From Sorangium aterium (GTDB lineage: Bacteria; Myxococcota_A; Polyangia; Polyangiales; Polyangiaceae), in assembly GCF_028368935.1 (NCBI RefSeq), contig NZ_JAQNDK010000006.1:1008800-1072799 (forward strand): 64,000 bases of DNA, given 5' to 3'. Below the pieces are notes generated by a model. The model was not told the origin of the DNA and did no database searches. It saw only the letters and a list, made by a program, of their open reading frames with translations. The translations under genes were made by a program, and so were the position numbers. This document shows, one piece after another, positions 8,731 through 16,988 of this stretch; the stretch's first letter is position 1; every line of letters starts with the position of its first letter.

Positions 8731-9805
8731 GCTCGCCTCTCTCGGCCGAGAGGACCAGCTTCCCCAGCTCGAGCCCGAAGCCCTCGATGTCGAACACGTC
8801 GTACGTGTTCGTCCCGAGGATCACGCGCGTGTTCGCCGCCGGGCAGTCGATCGCGACCCCTCCAAGGCCATAGTCGCCGGCTCCGGCCGCGGCGTAGACC
8901 GTCTTGCCCTCGAGGTCGTGGGCGCCGCCCGAGAGGTAATGCGCCTCGTACGACTCGAACGCGGCCGGACCGAGCACCTCCCCCTTCCAGACGGCGACCA
9001 GCCAGCGCTCGAGGTCGGAGACGGTCGTCACCAGCCCGCCATTGCCGACGAGCGACCAGGTGTACGGCCATCCGGCGGGGTCGTTCTCCCCGAAGGTCGA
9101 GGCGTCGTATCCGATCGCGGTGTCGACCCGCTCCCAGAGCGGGTCACCGAAGAACCCGCTCTGTTGCATGTGGGCGGGAGCGAAGAGCTCGTCGCGCACG
9201 TAGTCCGTGAACGCTCGCCCCGAGACGGTCTCCACGACGTCGGCGAGCAGCGTGTAGCCGGAGTTGGAGTATTCCTCGTCGCTCCCCGGCTCGAACAGCA
9301 GCTCCTGCGCGAAGATCCGCTGGCGCGCTTCGAGCCGCGTCATCGGCTCGAAGTCACCCTCCGTGTCGTGGTACTCGTCGAACCCGGCGCGGTGCTGGAG
9401 GATCTGAACGAGCGTGATCTCGGCCTTGTCGGCCGGCACGTCATCGAAGAGGGTCGCGAGCGAGTCGGTGACGGCGAGCTTGTGGTCGCCTTCGAGCTTG
9501 AAGATGGCCGTTGCGGTCAGGTCCTTCATCACGGAGCCGAAGTCGTACGCCGTGCCGGCGACATTGGGGATGTCGTGGTCTCGATCCGCCAAGCCGTAGC
9601 CGCGCGCGAGCACCTCGGCCCCGTCGACCGTGACCAGCACCGACCCGGAGAACCCGGCCGCGGCCGCGTCCGAGAGGCGACGCTCGAGCTCCTCGCGGAG
9701 CTCGTCCCGCTCGGGAAGTGCGGGCGACTCCCCGCTGCACCCAGTTTGTGGGACAGCCAGCGTGACCAGGCCGGCTGCCGTCAGCCACTGCGAGATTGGT
9801 TTCAT
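8714..9805 (-). CDS. Serine hydrolase lipoprotein, class C beta-lactamase/PBP-like
   Basis: A 363-residue secreted protein with a lipoprotein signal (lipobox ending Thr-Gly-Cys, Cys23). The serine hydrolase fold of class C beta-lactamases, DD-peptidases and EstB-like esterases is indicated by S-V-M-K (Ser91, Lys94) and the second catalytic element Y-S-N (Tyr179-Asn181). The third (KTG/HxG) motif is not obvious near the C-terminus, so substrate class (peptide, ester or beta-lactam) cannot be assigned and true beta-lactamase activity should not be assumed. Tail-to-tail with the response regulator, overlapping it by 17 bp. Confidence 0.85.
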   Translation of the reverse strand: MKPISQWLTAAGLVTLAVPQTGCSGESPALPERDELREELERRLSDAAAAGFSGSVLVTVDGAEVLARGYGLADRDHDIPNVAGTAYDFGSVMKDLTATAIFKLEGDHKLAVTDSLATLFDDVPADKAEITLVQILQHRAGFDEYHDTEGDFEPMTRLEARQRIFAQELLFEPGSDEEYSNSGYTLLADVVETVSGRAFTDYVRDELFAPAHMQQSGFFGDPLWERVDTAIGYDASTFGENDPAGWPYTWSLVGNGGLVTTVSDLERWLVAVWKGEVLGPAAFESYEAHYLSGGAHDLEGKTVYAAAGAGDYGLGGVAIDCPAANTRVILGTNTYDVFDIEGFGLELGKLVLSAERGELSRAE

Positions 9806-10053
9806 GCCGCGCCAGACTGCCAGCCGAGCTCGCGACGATCAGGGGCGAATCGACGAGCGCCAGGTTCTCGGCCACGAGCGGCGGGTTCTGCGGGACGAGC
9901 ACGTGGGGGCGGCGGCAGCGCGTCCCGGGCCCCAGAGCGCCGTCTTGGCCGGATCGAGGCCAGCCGTGGCTCGCCCGTCGAGGGCGACGCGCGCCGGGTC
10001 GAGCCGGTACACTGCGGCGGGCGCGCGGGCGCGCTCGTGGACTCGGAGAATTT

Positions 10054-11169
10054 ATGAGCACAAGCTCTGAGCTTCTGGACAAGAGGATCCGCGTCGTCGT
10101 CGAGGGGATGGCGATCGAGTGGGATCTCGAGAACGGGCAGTGCACCTGGGCCGGCGTCCCTTCGGTGTCGATGTTCCTGCCGAGCAGCGTGGTTGGCCTG
10201 ATGTCGGGCTTCCAGCGGATGGCGGGGACCGAGCGCTTCAACCTCGCCGTGGAGAGCGGGGGGCGGCTCAGCATCGATGACGACTGGAAATACATCTCGG
10301 GTTATCCGACGTTCGAGGAGGGCTTCAAGGCGCTCGGGCTCGGCGCGGCCACGGCGGGCTGGGGCGTGTGGCACGTGCTCTCCCTGGACCGGGAGCGGAA
10401 GGAGGCCCGCTTCCGCGTGGTGAACGGGTGGGAGTCGGTCTACCAGAAGGAGCTCGATGTCTGCTGGGGCAGCAGCATGATCGCGGGCAAGCTGGCCGGG
10501 TTCTGCACCCGGCTCTTCGGGGAGGAGTGCGACGTCGAGCAGACGTCGTTCGCCGCGCGGGGCGACGCCCACGACGAGTTCACGGTGCGCCCCTCCACGA
10601 CAAGCCTGGAGGACCGGCTGCAGAGCCTGCTCGACGAGGAGCGGGCGACGAAGACGGATCTGGCCATCGCGCTGCACAAGCTGAAGCGCGAGGTCGAGGA
10701 GCGCGCCCGCATCGCCGAGGAGCTCCAGAGGACCGAGCAGGAGCTCCGCGACAAGCTGTCGTTGATCGAGCGGCAGCAGCACGAGCTCCGCGCGCTCGCC
10801 ACCCCGATCATCCAGGTGTGGGACGGCGTGCTGACGCTCCCGTTGATCGGCACGCTCGACGGCGTGAGGGCCGGGGTGATCACCGAGGAGCTGCTCGACG
10901 CCATCGTCAGGACAGGCTCCCGCTATGCGATCCTCGACATGACCGGCGTGGACAGCATCGACGGCGAGACCGCCGATCACGTGATCCGGATCATCCGCGC
11001 GGTCGAGCTGCTCGGCGCCAAGGGGGTCATCACCGGCGTGCGCCCCGCCGTGGCCGCGCTGATCACGTCGCTCGGCCTGGAGCTGTCCGCCGTGACCACG
11101 CTGCGGAACCTCCGCGAGGGGCTGCGGATGTGCATCCAATCGCTCTCGGACAAGGCTGCAGGGGTGTGA
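10054..11169 (+). CDS. V4R-like/STAS signalling protein (RsbR-like)
   Basis: A 371-residue soluble protein starting at ATG 10054 with GGAG upstream. Residues about 1-185 resemble a 4-vinyl-reductase (V4R) small-ligand domain (aromatic/Gly pattern AGWGVW and a late Cys pair in CTRLFGEEC). Residues about 190-260 are a charged, probably coiled-coil linker. Residues about 262-365 are a STAS domain of the RsbR/RsbS type (YAILDMTGVDSIDGET then LLGAKGVITGVRP). In the STAS-only family, phosphorylatable Ser/Thr residues in this region control partner switching with anti-sigma factors; the Asp-Ser at the DSID site fits that. No kinase partner is adjacent. Confidence 0.8.
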   Translation: MSTSSELLDKRIRVVVEGMAIEWDLENGQCTWAGVPSVSMFLPSSVVGLMSGFQRMAGTERFNLAVESGGRLSIDDDWKYISGYPTFEEGFKALGLGAATAGWGVWHVLSLDRERKEARFRVVNGWESVYQKELDVCWGSSMIAGKLAGFCTRLFGEECDVEQTSFAARGDAHDEFTVRPSTTSLEDRLQSLLDEERATKTDLAIALHKLKREVEERARIAEELQRTEQELRDKLSLIERQQHELRALATPIIQVWDGVLTLPLIGTLDGVRAGVITEELLDAIVRTGSRYAILDMTGVDSIDGETADHVIRIIRAVELLGAKGVITGVRPAVAALITSLGLELSAVTTLRNLREGLRMCIQSLSDKAAGV

Positions 11170-11370
11170 AGACGGCGGGCGGTGGGGAGCCGCCCTCCGG
11201 CGATGGCTCTGCCCGCCAGTGATCCGGCCAGGGATGGCCGGACCTCGTCCCCACCCCGCGCTCTACGCTTGCGGCCAGGGTCAGCGGCGGTAACGGTGGT
11301 GGCGGTGCGCCGGCGCGCGCCCGAGGCGCTTCCGTCGCGTGACGTCGCGAACAACCAAGAGAAAAGGCCC

Positions 11371-11700
11371 ATGAAGCTTCGTTCCATCTCGGTCCTGATC
11401 TGCGTCTTCGCCCTCGGCGCCGCGTCGTGCTCGAAGGAGGCGCCGAGCGCCGGCAAGGCCGCGCCTGAGCAGACGCAGGCGAACGCGGCGCACGCCCCCG
11501 CGGACGTGAAGCCCGGCTCCCACGAGGACTGGTGCGGAGAGCACCAGGTGCCCGAGTCGCAGTGCACCCGCTGCAACCCGGATCTGATCCCGGCCTTCAA
11601 GGCCACGGGGGACTGGTGCGCCGAGCACGGCCTGCCCGAGTCGCAGTGCCTCAAGTGCAATCCCGATCTGAAGATCGTCCGGCCGCCGAAGGAGAGCTGA
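11371..11700 (+). CDS. Cys-rich lipoprotein with two W-C-x-E-H motifs (metal efflux accessory)
   Basis: A 109-residue lipoprotein (lipobox ending Ala-Ser-Cys near residue 20) whose mature part contains two tandem copies of DWC-x-EH-x-x-PESQC-x-x-CNPDL, separated by a short linker. The Trp-Cys-x-Glu-His and Cys-x-x-Cys residues look like soft-metal ligands. It ends 1 bp before the adaptor gene, whose N-terminus carries the same motif, so it is probably a periplasmic metal-binding partner of the pump. Start at ATG 11371 chosen for the signal peptide. The motif has no family name I can give with certainty. Confidence 0.8.
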   Translation: MKLRSISVLICVFALGAASCSKEAPSAGKAAPEQTQANAAHAPADVKPGSHEDWCGEHQVPESQCTRCNPDLIPAFKATGDWCAEHGLPESQCLKCNPDLKIVRPPKES

Positions 11701-11701
11701 C

Positions 11702-13066
11702 GTGCCAGGCCGCGTTGGCATCGCGGTGCTCCTGCTCCTCGCCGCGCTCCCGGGCTGCGGAGGCAAGGCGACCGACAACGCCGCGGCGGAGAAGGCCGGG
11801 GCGAAGCGGAGCGCGGCGTCGGCCGTCGAGGGCGCCATGTGCAAGGAGCACGGCGTGCTGGAAGCCCTCTGCACGAAGTGCAATCCGAAGCTCGTCCCCG
11901 TCTTCCAGGCCAAGGGAGACTGGTGCAAGGAGCACCAGTTCCCGGAGTCCATCTGTCCCATCTGCCACCCCGAGCGCGGAGGCAAGCCGGCGGCCGACGT
12001 GGCGAGCGACGGCGCGCCGGCGGACGGGACGAAGGTCAAGTTCAAGACCAAGGACACGGCCCGGCTCGCCGGGATCCTCACCGCGAAGGCCGTCGAGCGT
12101 CAGGGCGGCGGCGGCATCCCCGTGACCGCCAGGATCGTCTACGACGCGCTCAAGGTGGCGGAGATCAACGCCCGCGCCCCGGGGGTCGTCCGGCAGCTTC
12201 ACGTGGACGTGGGCGCGGAGATCAAGAAGGGCGCGCCGCTCGCGATCATCGACAGCGCCGACGTGGGCGCCGATCGCTCGCGGCTGGCCAGCGCGCAGTC
12301 GCGCCTCACGATCGCCGAGGAGAACCTGAAGCGCGAGGAGCAGCTCGAAAAGGAGGGGATCTCGTCGCGCCGGAGCGTGCTCGCCGCGCAGCAGGAGCTC
12401 GACGCCGCCCGCGCCGAGCGCGCCTCCTTCGCGGCCTCGCTGGCCGTCGTGGGCGCGAGCGCGGGCGGGGGCGGGGGCTACACGCTCACGACCCCGCTCG
12501 CCGGCGTCGTGACGCAGCGGAAGGCGACGGTGGGCAGGCTCGTCGGCGTCGAGGAGACCCTGTTCGAGGTGGTCGACGTCTCGAGCATGTGGGCCGAGCT
12601 CGACGTCCCCGAGACCGATCTACCGGCCGTCTCGCTGAAGCAGCCGGTGGTCATCGAGGTCGACGGCATCGAGGGGCGCGAGCTCAGAGGGGAGATCACG
12701 TACGTCGCGCCGGCCATCGATCCGGCCACGCGCACGGCCAAGGCGCGCGTCCCGCTCGCGAACCCGGGCGGCGCGCTGCGGGCCAACATGTTCGGCCGGG
12801 CGCGCATCCTCGCCCCATCCCGCGCGGCGGTCGTGGTGCCCCGCGCCGCGGTGCAGCGCGCGAAGACCGTGAAGCTCGTGTTCGTGCGGCTCGCGGAGGA
12901 CCAGTTCGAGGCGCGGCGGGTCGAGATCGGGGCGACCGAGGGCGACCTGGTCGAGGTGACCAAGGGCGTGCGCCCGGGCGAGGAGGTCGCGACCGAGGGG
13001 AGCTTCCTGCTCAAGACCGAGACGCTCAAGGAGAGCATCGGCGCAGGCTGCTGCGGCGAGGACTGA
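11702..13066 (+). CDS. RND efflux periplasmic adaptor with N-terminal Cys-rich motifs
   Basis: A 454-residue membrane-fusion protein of the CusB/CzcB type, linking the inner-membrane RND pump to an outer-membrane channel. It begins with GTG at 11702. A lipoprotein signal (about 1-19, lipobox Leu-Pro-Gly-Cys) is followed by one partial and one complete Cys/His motif (CKEHGVLEALCTKC, then DWCKEHQFPESICPIC), then a barrel-sandwich/lipoyl-like region, an alpha-hairpin (about 195-245), beta-barrel (TTPLAGVV, LDVPETDLP) and membrane-proximal domains. The C-terminus has a Cys-Cys pair (AGCCGED). Second gene of the efflux operon; the pump starts 10 bp downstream. Confidence 0.92.
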   Translation: MPGRVGIAVLLLLAALPGCGGKATDNAAAEKAGAKRSAASAVEGAMCKEHGVLEALCTKCNPKLVPVFQAKGDWCKEHQFPESICPICHPERGGKPAADVASDGAPADGTKVKFKTKDTARLAGILTAKAVERQGGGGIPVTARIVYDALKVAEINARAPGVVRQLHVDVGAEIKKGAPLAIIDSADVGADRSRLASAQSRLTIAEENLKREEQLEKEGISSRRSVLAAQQELDAARAERASFAASLAVVGASAGGGGGYTLTTPLAGVVTQRKATVGRLVGVEETLFEVVDVSSMWAELDVPETDLPAVSLKQPVVIEVDGIEGRELRGEITYVAPAIDPATRTAKARVPLANPGGALRANMFGRARILAPSRAAVVVPRAAVQRAKTVKLVFVRLAEDQFEARRVEIGATEGDLVEVTKGVRPGEEVATEGSFLLKTETLKESIGAGCCGED

Positions 13067-13076
13067 GGCGCGGGCC

Positions 13077-16000
13077 ATGCTGAACGCCGTCATCACCTGG
13101 TCGCTCCGCCACCGGTTCCTCGTGATCCTTGCCTCGATCGGCCTCTCCCTGGCGGGCATCCTCGCCTTCCGCCGCCTGCCGATCGACGCCTTCCCGGACA
13201 CGACGCCTGTGCAGGTGCAGATCAACACCGTCGCGCCTGCCCTCTCCCCCGTCGAGATCGAGCGCCAGATCACCGCCCCCGTCGAGCAGGCGATCTCGGG
13301 CCTGCCCAGGCTCGAGGAGGTCCGCTCGCTCTCCCGCTTCGGCCTCTCCCAGGTCACCGCCCGCTTCGAGGACGACACGGACATCTACCTGGCCCGCCAG
13401 GTCGTCATGGAGCGGCTCCAGACCGTGACGCTGCCGCCGGGGATCCATCGCCCTGAGCTCGGCCCGGTCGCCACAGGGCTCGGCGAGGTGTTCCACTACG
13501 TGGTCACGGGCAAGGGCAAGTCGCTGAGCGAGCTGCGGACGGTCCACGACTGGGTCATCGCGCCGCAGCTCCGCTCGGTGCGAGGCGTGGCCGAGGTCAA
13601 TGCGTGGGGCGGCGATGAGCGGCAGATCCAGGTGCTCGTCGACCCGGCGGAGCTCACAGCGCGGGGGCTCTCGCTCCACGACCTCTCCGACGCCCTGGAG
13701 CGCAACAACGCCAACGTGGGCGGGGGCAACCTGGACCAGGCCGGCGAATCCAGCCTGATCCAGGGCATCGGCATCGCCACGCGCGTGAGCGACATCGAGG
13801 ACATCGTGGTCGCCGCCAAGGGCGGGGCGCCCATCCGCGTGCGCGACGTCGCCCGGGTGGTCGAGGGGCGCGAGATCCGGCGGGGCGCGGTCACCGCCGA
13901 CGGCCAGGGCGAGGTCGTGCTCGGCCTCGGCTTCATGCTGATGGGCGAGAACAGCCACGAGGTCACGACGCGGCTCAAGGCGCGCCTGGAGGAGGTCAAG
14001 AAGAGCCTCCCGAGAGGCGTCGACGTCGCCGTCGTCTACGACCGCACCGAGCTCATCGACAAGGTGCTCGGCACCGTCGAGAAGAACCTGCTCGAGGGCG
14101 CGCTCCTCGTCGTCGCGGTGCTCTTCGCCTTCCTCGGCAACCTCCGCGCCGGGCTCATCGTGGCCTCGGCCATCCCGCTGTCGATGCTCTTCGCCTTCGA
14201 TCTGATGCTGCGCGCGGGCGTCGCGGGCAGCCTCATGAGCCTCGGCGCGATCGACTTCGGCCTCGTCGTCGACAGCTCGGTGATCATGGTCGAGAACTCG
14301 GTCCGGCGGCTCTCGGAGGATACGAGCGACCGGAGCACGACCGACGTCGTGCGCGACGCCTCGATCGAGGTGCGCAAGCCGACGATGTTCGGCGAGCTGA
14401 TCATCATGATCGTCTACCTGCCGATCCTCGCGCTCGAGGGGGCGGAGGGGAAGCTGTTCCGGCCGATGGCGCTCACCGTCATCTTCGCGCTCATCGGCTC
14501 GATGATCCTGTCGCTCACGCTCATGCCGGCGCTCGCGAGCCTGCTCTTGCCGCGGCGCATGAAGGAGCGCGAGAACGTGCTCGTCCGCCTCCTCAAGCGG
14601 GCCTACCGGCCCGCGCTGCAGCTCGCGCTGCGGTGGCGCTGGGCGGTGCTCGCCGGGGCCGCGCTGCTCCTCGGCAATGCGGCCTTCCTCGCGACGCGGC
14701 TCGGCGCCGAGTTCGTGCCGCGGCTCCGTGAGGGGACGATCGTCGCCAACACCGTGCGGCTCTCGGGGGTCTCGGCGGGCGAGTCGATCCGCTACGGCAC
14801 CCAGCTCGAGCGGGTCCTCCTCGACAGGTTTCCGGACGAGATCGAGCGCGTCTGGACGCGCACGGGCACGGCGGAGGTGGCGACGGACCCGATGGGGCTC
14901 GAGCTGTCCGACATGTTCATCACGCTCAAGCCGCGAGAGGCATGGAAGCGCGCCGCCACGCAGGACGAGCTCGTCCAGGCGATGGAGTCGGAGCTCTCGG
15001 GGATGCCGGGCATGCGCGTCATCTACACGCAGCCGATCGAGATGCGGGTCAACGAGATGGTCGCGGGGATCCGGGCCGATCTGGGGGTGAAGCTGTTCGG
15101 CGACGACTTCGACACGCTCAAGCAGAAGGCGCGCGAGATCGAGGCGGCCCTCAAGAAGATCCCCGGCGCCGCGGACGTGGTGACCGAGCAGGTGACAGGC
15201 CAGCCCGTGCTCGAGATCGAGGTCGACCGCGCCGCCATCGCCCGCCACGGCATCGCGGCCGCCGACGTCCTGGATGTCGTCGAGGCCCTCGGCGCGCGGG
15301 AGGTGGGGCAGCTCCAAGAGGGCGAGCGCCGCTTCCCCGTGGTGCTGCGCATCGACGATCGCTACCGGGAGGACCCGGCCTCCATCGGCCGCATCCTGGT
15401 CACCGCGGCCGGCGGTGAGCGCATCCCGCTCGCACGGCTCGCGAAGATCCGCACGACCGAGGGGCCGGCCGCGATCAACCGCGAGTGGGCCAAGCGCCGG
15501 ATCGTCGTGCAGGCGAACGTCCGGGGCCGCGACGTGGGCACCTTCGTCGAGGAGGCGAGGGCGAGGCTCGATGAGGTCGAGCTCCCGCCCGGCTACTACG
15601 TCCGCTTCGGCGGGCAGTTCGAGCACCTCGAGCGGGCGCAGGCGCGCCTGCTCGTCGTCGTGCCCATCGCGCTCGGGCTGATCCTGCTGCTGCTCTACTT
15701 CACGTACGGGCGGCTCCTGGATGCGGTCCGCGTCTTCACAGGCGTCCCGTTCGCCGCGATCGGCGGCGTCGTCGCGCTCTGGCTTCGCGACCTGCCGTTC
15801 AGCATCTCCGCGGGCGTCGGGTTCGTGGCGCTCTCAGGCGTCGCGGTGCTCGGGGACATGGTGCTCGTCTCGACCATCCGGCAGCTCACGGCGGCCGGGA
15901 TGCCGGTGCGGGATGCCATCGAGCTCGCGGCCGAGCGGCGCCTCCGCCCGGTCCTCATGACGGCGCTGGTCGCCTCCCTGGGCTTCGTGCCGATGGCGCT

Positions 16001-16208
16001 GAACACGGGCGTCGGCGCCGAGGTCCAGCGCCCGCTCGCGACCGTCGTGATCGGCGGCGTGATCTCCTCCACGCTGCTCACGCTGCTCGTCCTGCCGGCG
16101 CTCTACAGCGTGGTCGGCGGGAGGCTCCGCGCGGACGCCGCCGGCGAGACGGGCGCCTCCGAGTCTCCGCGGCCCGCTGGCCCGGCCCTATCGCCTGCGG
16201 CGGAGTAG
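13077..16208 (+). CDS. Heavy-metal RND efflux pump (CusA/CzcA family)
   Basis: A proton-driven trimeric inner-membrane exporter of 1,043 residues, normal for the HME-RND family. The N-terminal helix is followed by the porter domain (FRRLPIDAFPDTTPVQVQI), transmembrane helices 2-6 with the HME signature DFGLVVDSSVIMVEN, a second porter region and helices 8-12 (GDMVLVSTI). The acidic residues in the DFG-VVD-MVEN helix are those used for proton relay in metal-exporting members, which separates it from drug pumps. The particular metal (Cu/Ag or Zn/Co/Cd) cannot be decided from sequence alone; the Cys-rich partners favour a soft metal. No outer-membrane channel gene is in this cluster. Confidence 0.94.
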   Translation: MLNAVITWSLRHRFLVILASIGLSLAGILAFRRLPIDAFPDTTPVQVQINTVAPALSPVEIERQITAPVEQAISGLPRLEEVRSLSRFGLSQVTARFEDDTDIYLARQVVMERLQTVTLPPGIHRPELGPVATGLGEVFHYVVTGKGKSLSELRTVHDWVIAPQLRSVRGVAEVNAWGGDERQIQVLVDPAELTARGLSLHDLSDALERNNANVGGGNLDQAGESSLIQGIGIATRVSDIEDIVVAAKGGAPIRVRDVARVVEGREIRRGAVTADGQGEVVLGLGFMLMGENSHEVTTRLKARLEEVKKSLPRGVDVAVVYDRTELIDKVLGTVEKNLLEGALLVVAVLFAFLGNLRAGLIVASAIPLSMLFAFDLMLRAGVAGSLMSLGAIDFGLVVDSSVIMVENSVRRLSEDTSDRSTTDVVRDASIEVRKPTMFGELIIMIVYLPILALEGAEGKLFRPMALTVIFALIGSMILSLTLMPALASLLLPRRMKERENVLVRLLKRAYRPALQLALRWRWAVLAGAALLLGNAAFLATRLGAEFVPRLREGTIVANTVRLSGVSAGESIRYGTQLERVLLDRFPDEIERVWTRTGTAEVATDPMGLELSDMFITLKPREAWKRAATQDELVQAMESELSGMPGMRVIYTQPIEMRVNEMVAGIRADLGVKLFGDDFDTLKQKAREIEAALKKIPGAADVVTEQVTGQPVLEIEVDRAAIARHGIAAADVLDVVEALGAREVGQLQEGERRFPVVLRIDDRYREDPASIGRILVTAAGGERIPLARLAKIRTTEGPAAINREWAKRRIVVQANVRGRDVGTFVEEARARLDEVELPPGYYVRFGGQFEHLERAQARLLVVVPIALGLILLLLYFTYGRLLDAVRVFTGVPFAAIGGVVALWLRDLPFSISAGVGFVALSGVAVLGDMVLVSTIRQLTAAGMPVRDAIELAAERRLRPVLMTALVASLGFVPMALNTGVGAEVQRPLATVVIGGVISSTLLTLLVLPALYSVVGGRLRADAAGETGASESPRPAGPALSPAAE

Positions 16209-16211
16209 CCG

Positions 16212-16790
16212 ATGCGCGCGCGCTCCCGCCTCCGCGCGATCGCCGCCGCCGCGGGCGTCCTGGTCCTCGTCCAGGCGCTTGCGGCGGGGCTCTACTGGGC
16301 CGTGGAGCGTCGCCGCGGCGCCGAGCGGCCGGGTCGCCCTTTCGCGCACGAGCGGCTCCACGACGGCCAGCGCATGCCGGACGCCACCTTCGAGCAGCCG
16401 GACGGGACCTTGCTCGACGCGGCCGCCTTGCGCGGCCGGCCGGTGCTGCTCCACTTCTGGGCCACGTGGTGCGCCCCCTGCCGCGCCGAGCTCCCGCGCT
16501 TGCTGGAGCTCGGCCGGCAGCTGGAGAAGGCCGGGAGGCTCCAGCTCGTGGCCGTGAGCGTCGACGAGAACTGGGACGTCGTGCGCGCCTTCTTCGGGGG
16601 CGAGGTCCCTCCCGGCGTCGTGCGGGCCGGATCTGCTGCGGTGCAGCGGCGGTTCGGGGTCTCGATGTTGCCCGACACCTTCCTGGTGGAGGCGGACGGC
16701 CGGATGTCCCTCCGCTTCACGGGCGCGAGGGACTGGCGTGCGCCCGAAGCGACGACGCTGCTCCTTGGACAGGAGCGGCCAGCGCCCTGA
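16212..16790 (+). CDS. TlpA/ResA-like thiol-disulfide oxidoreductase
   Basis: A 192-residue membrane-anchored periplasmic thioredoxin. One N-terminal helix (about 8-30) anchors it, and the thioredoxin fold has the active site WCAPC (86-90) and the cis-Pro loop SMLPDTFLV. It starts 3 bp after the pump gene, so it belongs to the efflux operon. A plausible role is keeping the Cys motifs of the lipoprotein and adaptor reduced for metal binding; that is inference from context. Other TlpA-like proteins serve cytochrome maturation. Confidence 0.88.
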   Translation: MRARSRLRAIAAAAGVLVLVQALAAGLYWAVERRRGAERPGRPFAHERLHDGQRMPDATFEQPDGTLLDAAALRGRPVLLHFWATWCAPCRAELPRLLELGRQLEKAGRLQLVAVSVDENWDVVRAFFGGEVPPGVVRAGSAAVQRRFGVSMLPDTFLVEADGRMSLRFTGARDWRAPEATTLLLGQERPAP

Positions 16791-16883
16791 TCGCGCTTCC
16801 CCCGGGAAATCCCTGGCGAGGGCCACGCCGCCTGCTGCGTGAGGACGGAGCGTCTCTCTGCCGGGTCCTGGCATCAAATGAAA

Positions 16884-16898
16884 GTAATTAGCAATTAC
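16884..16898. promoter_or_regulatory. AT-rich inverted repeat between convergent genes
   Basis: GTAATTAGCAATTAC is a perfect 6-bp inverted repeat with a 3-nt centre, inside a short AT-rich island (about 16874-16902) that stands out in this GC-rich sequence. It lies between the convergent 3' ends at 16790 and 16989, an unusual place for an operator. Confidence 0.3.
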
Positions 16899-16988
16899 AA
16901 ACGCCTGCGCGCAGCGCACGTACGCTGGCCGAGCGTTCGCCGGGCGGCCTAGCGGGAAGGCTCCACGAGAAAGGTGCCCAACCCGAGG

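Noticed and set aside
8714..9805. Calling the serine hydrolase a beta-lactamase resistance gene
   Set aside because: Only the SxxK and YxN motifs are clear; the family also includes peptidases and esterases, so antibiotic resistance cannot be claimed.
13026..15626. Long open frame (866 codons) antisense to the RND pump gene
   Set aside because: It is His/Arg/Asp/Leu-rich antisense composition caused by GC-rich codons and has no motif; the plus-strand pump is unambiguous.
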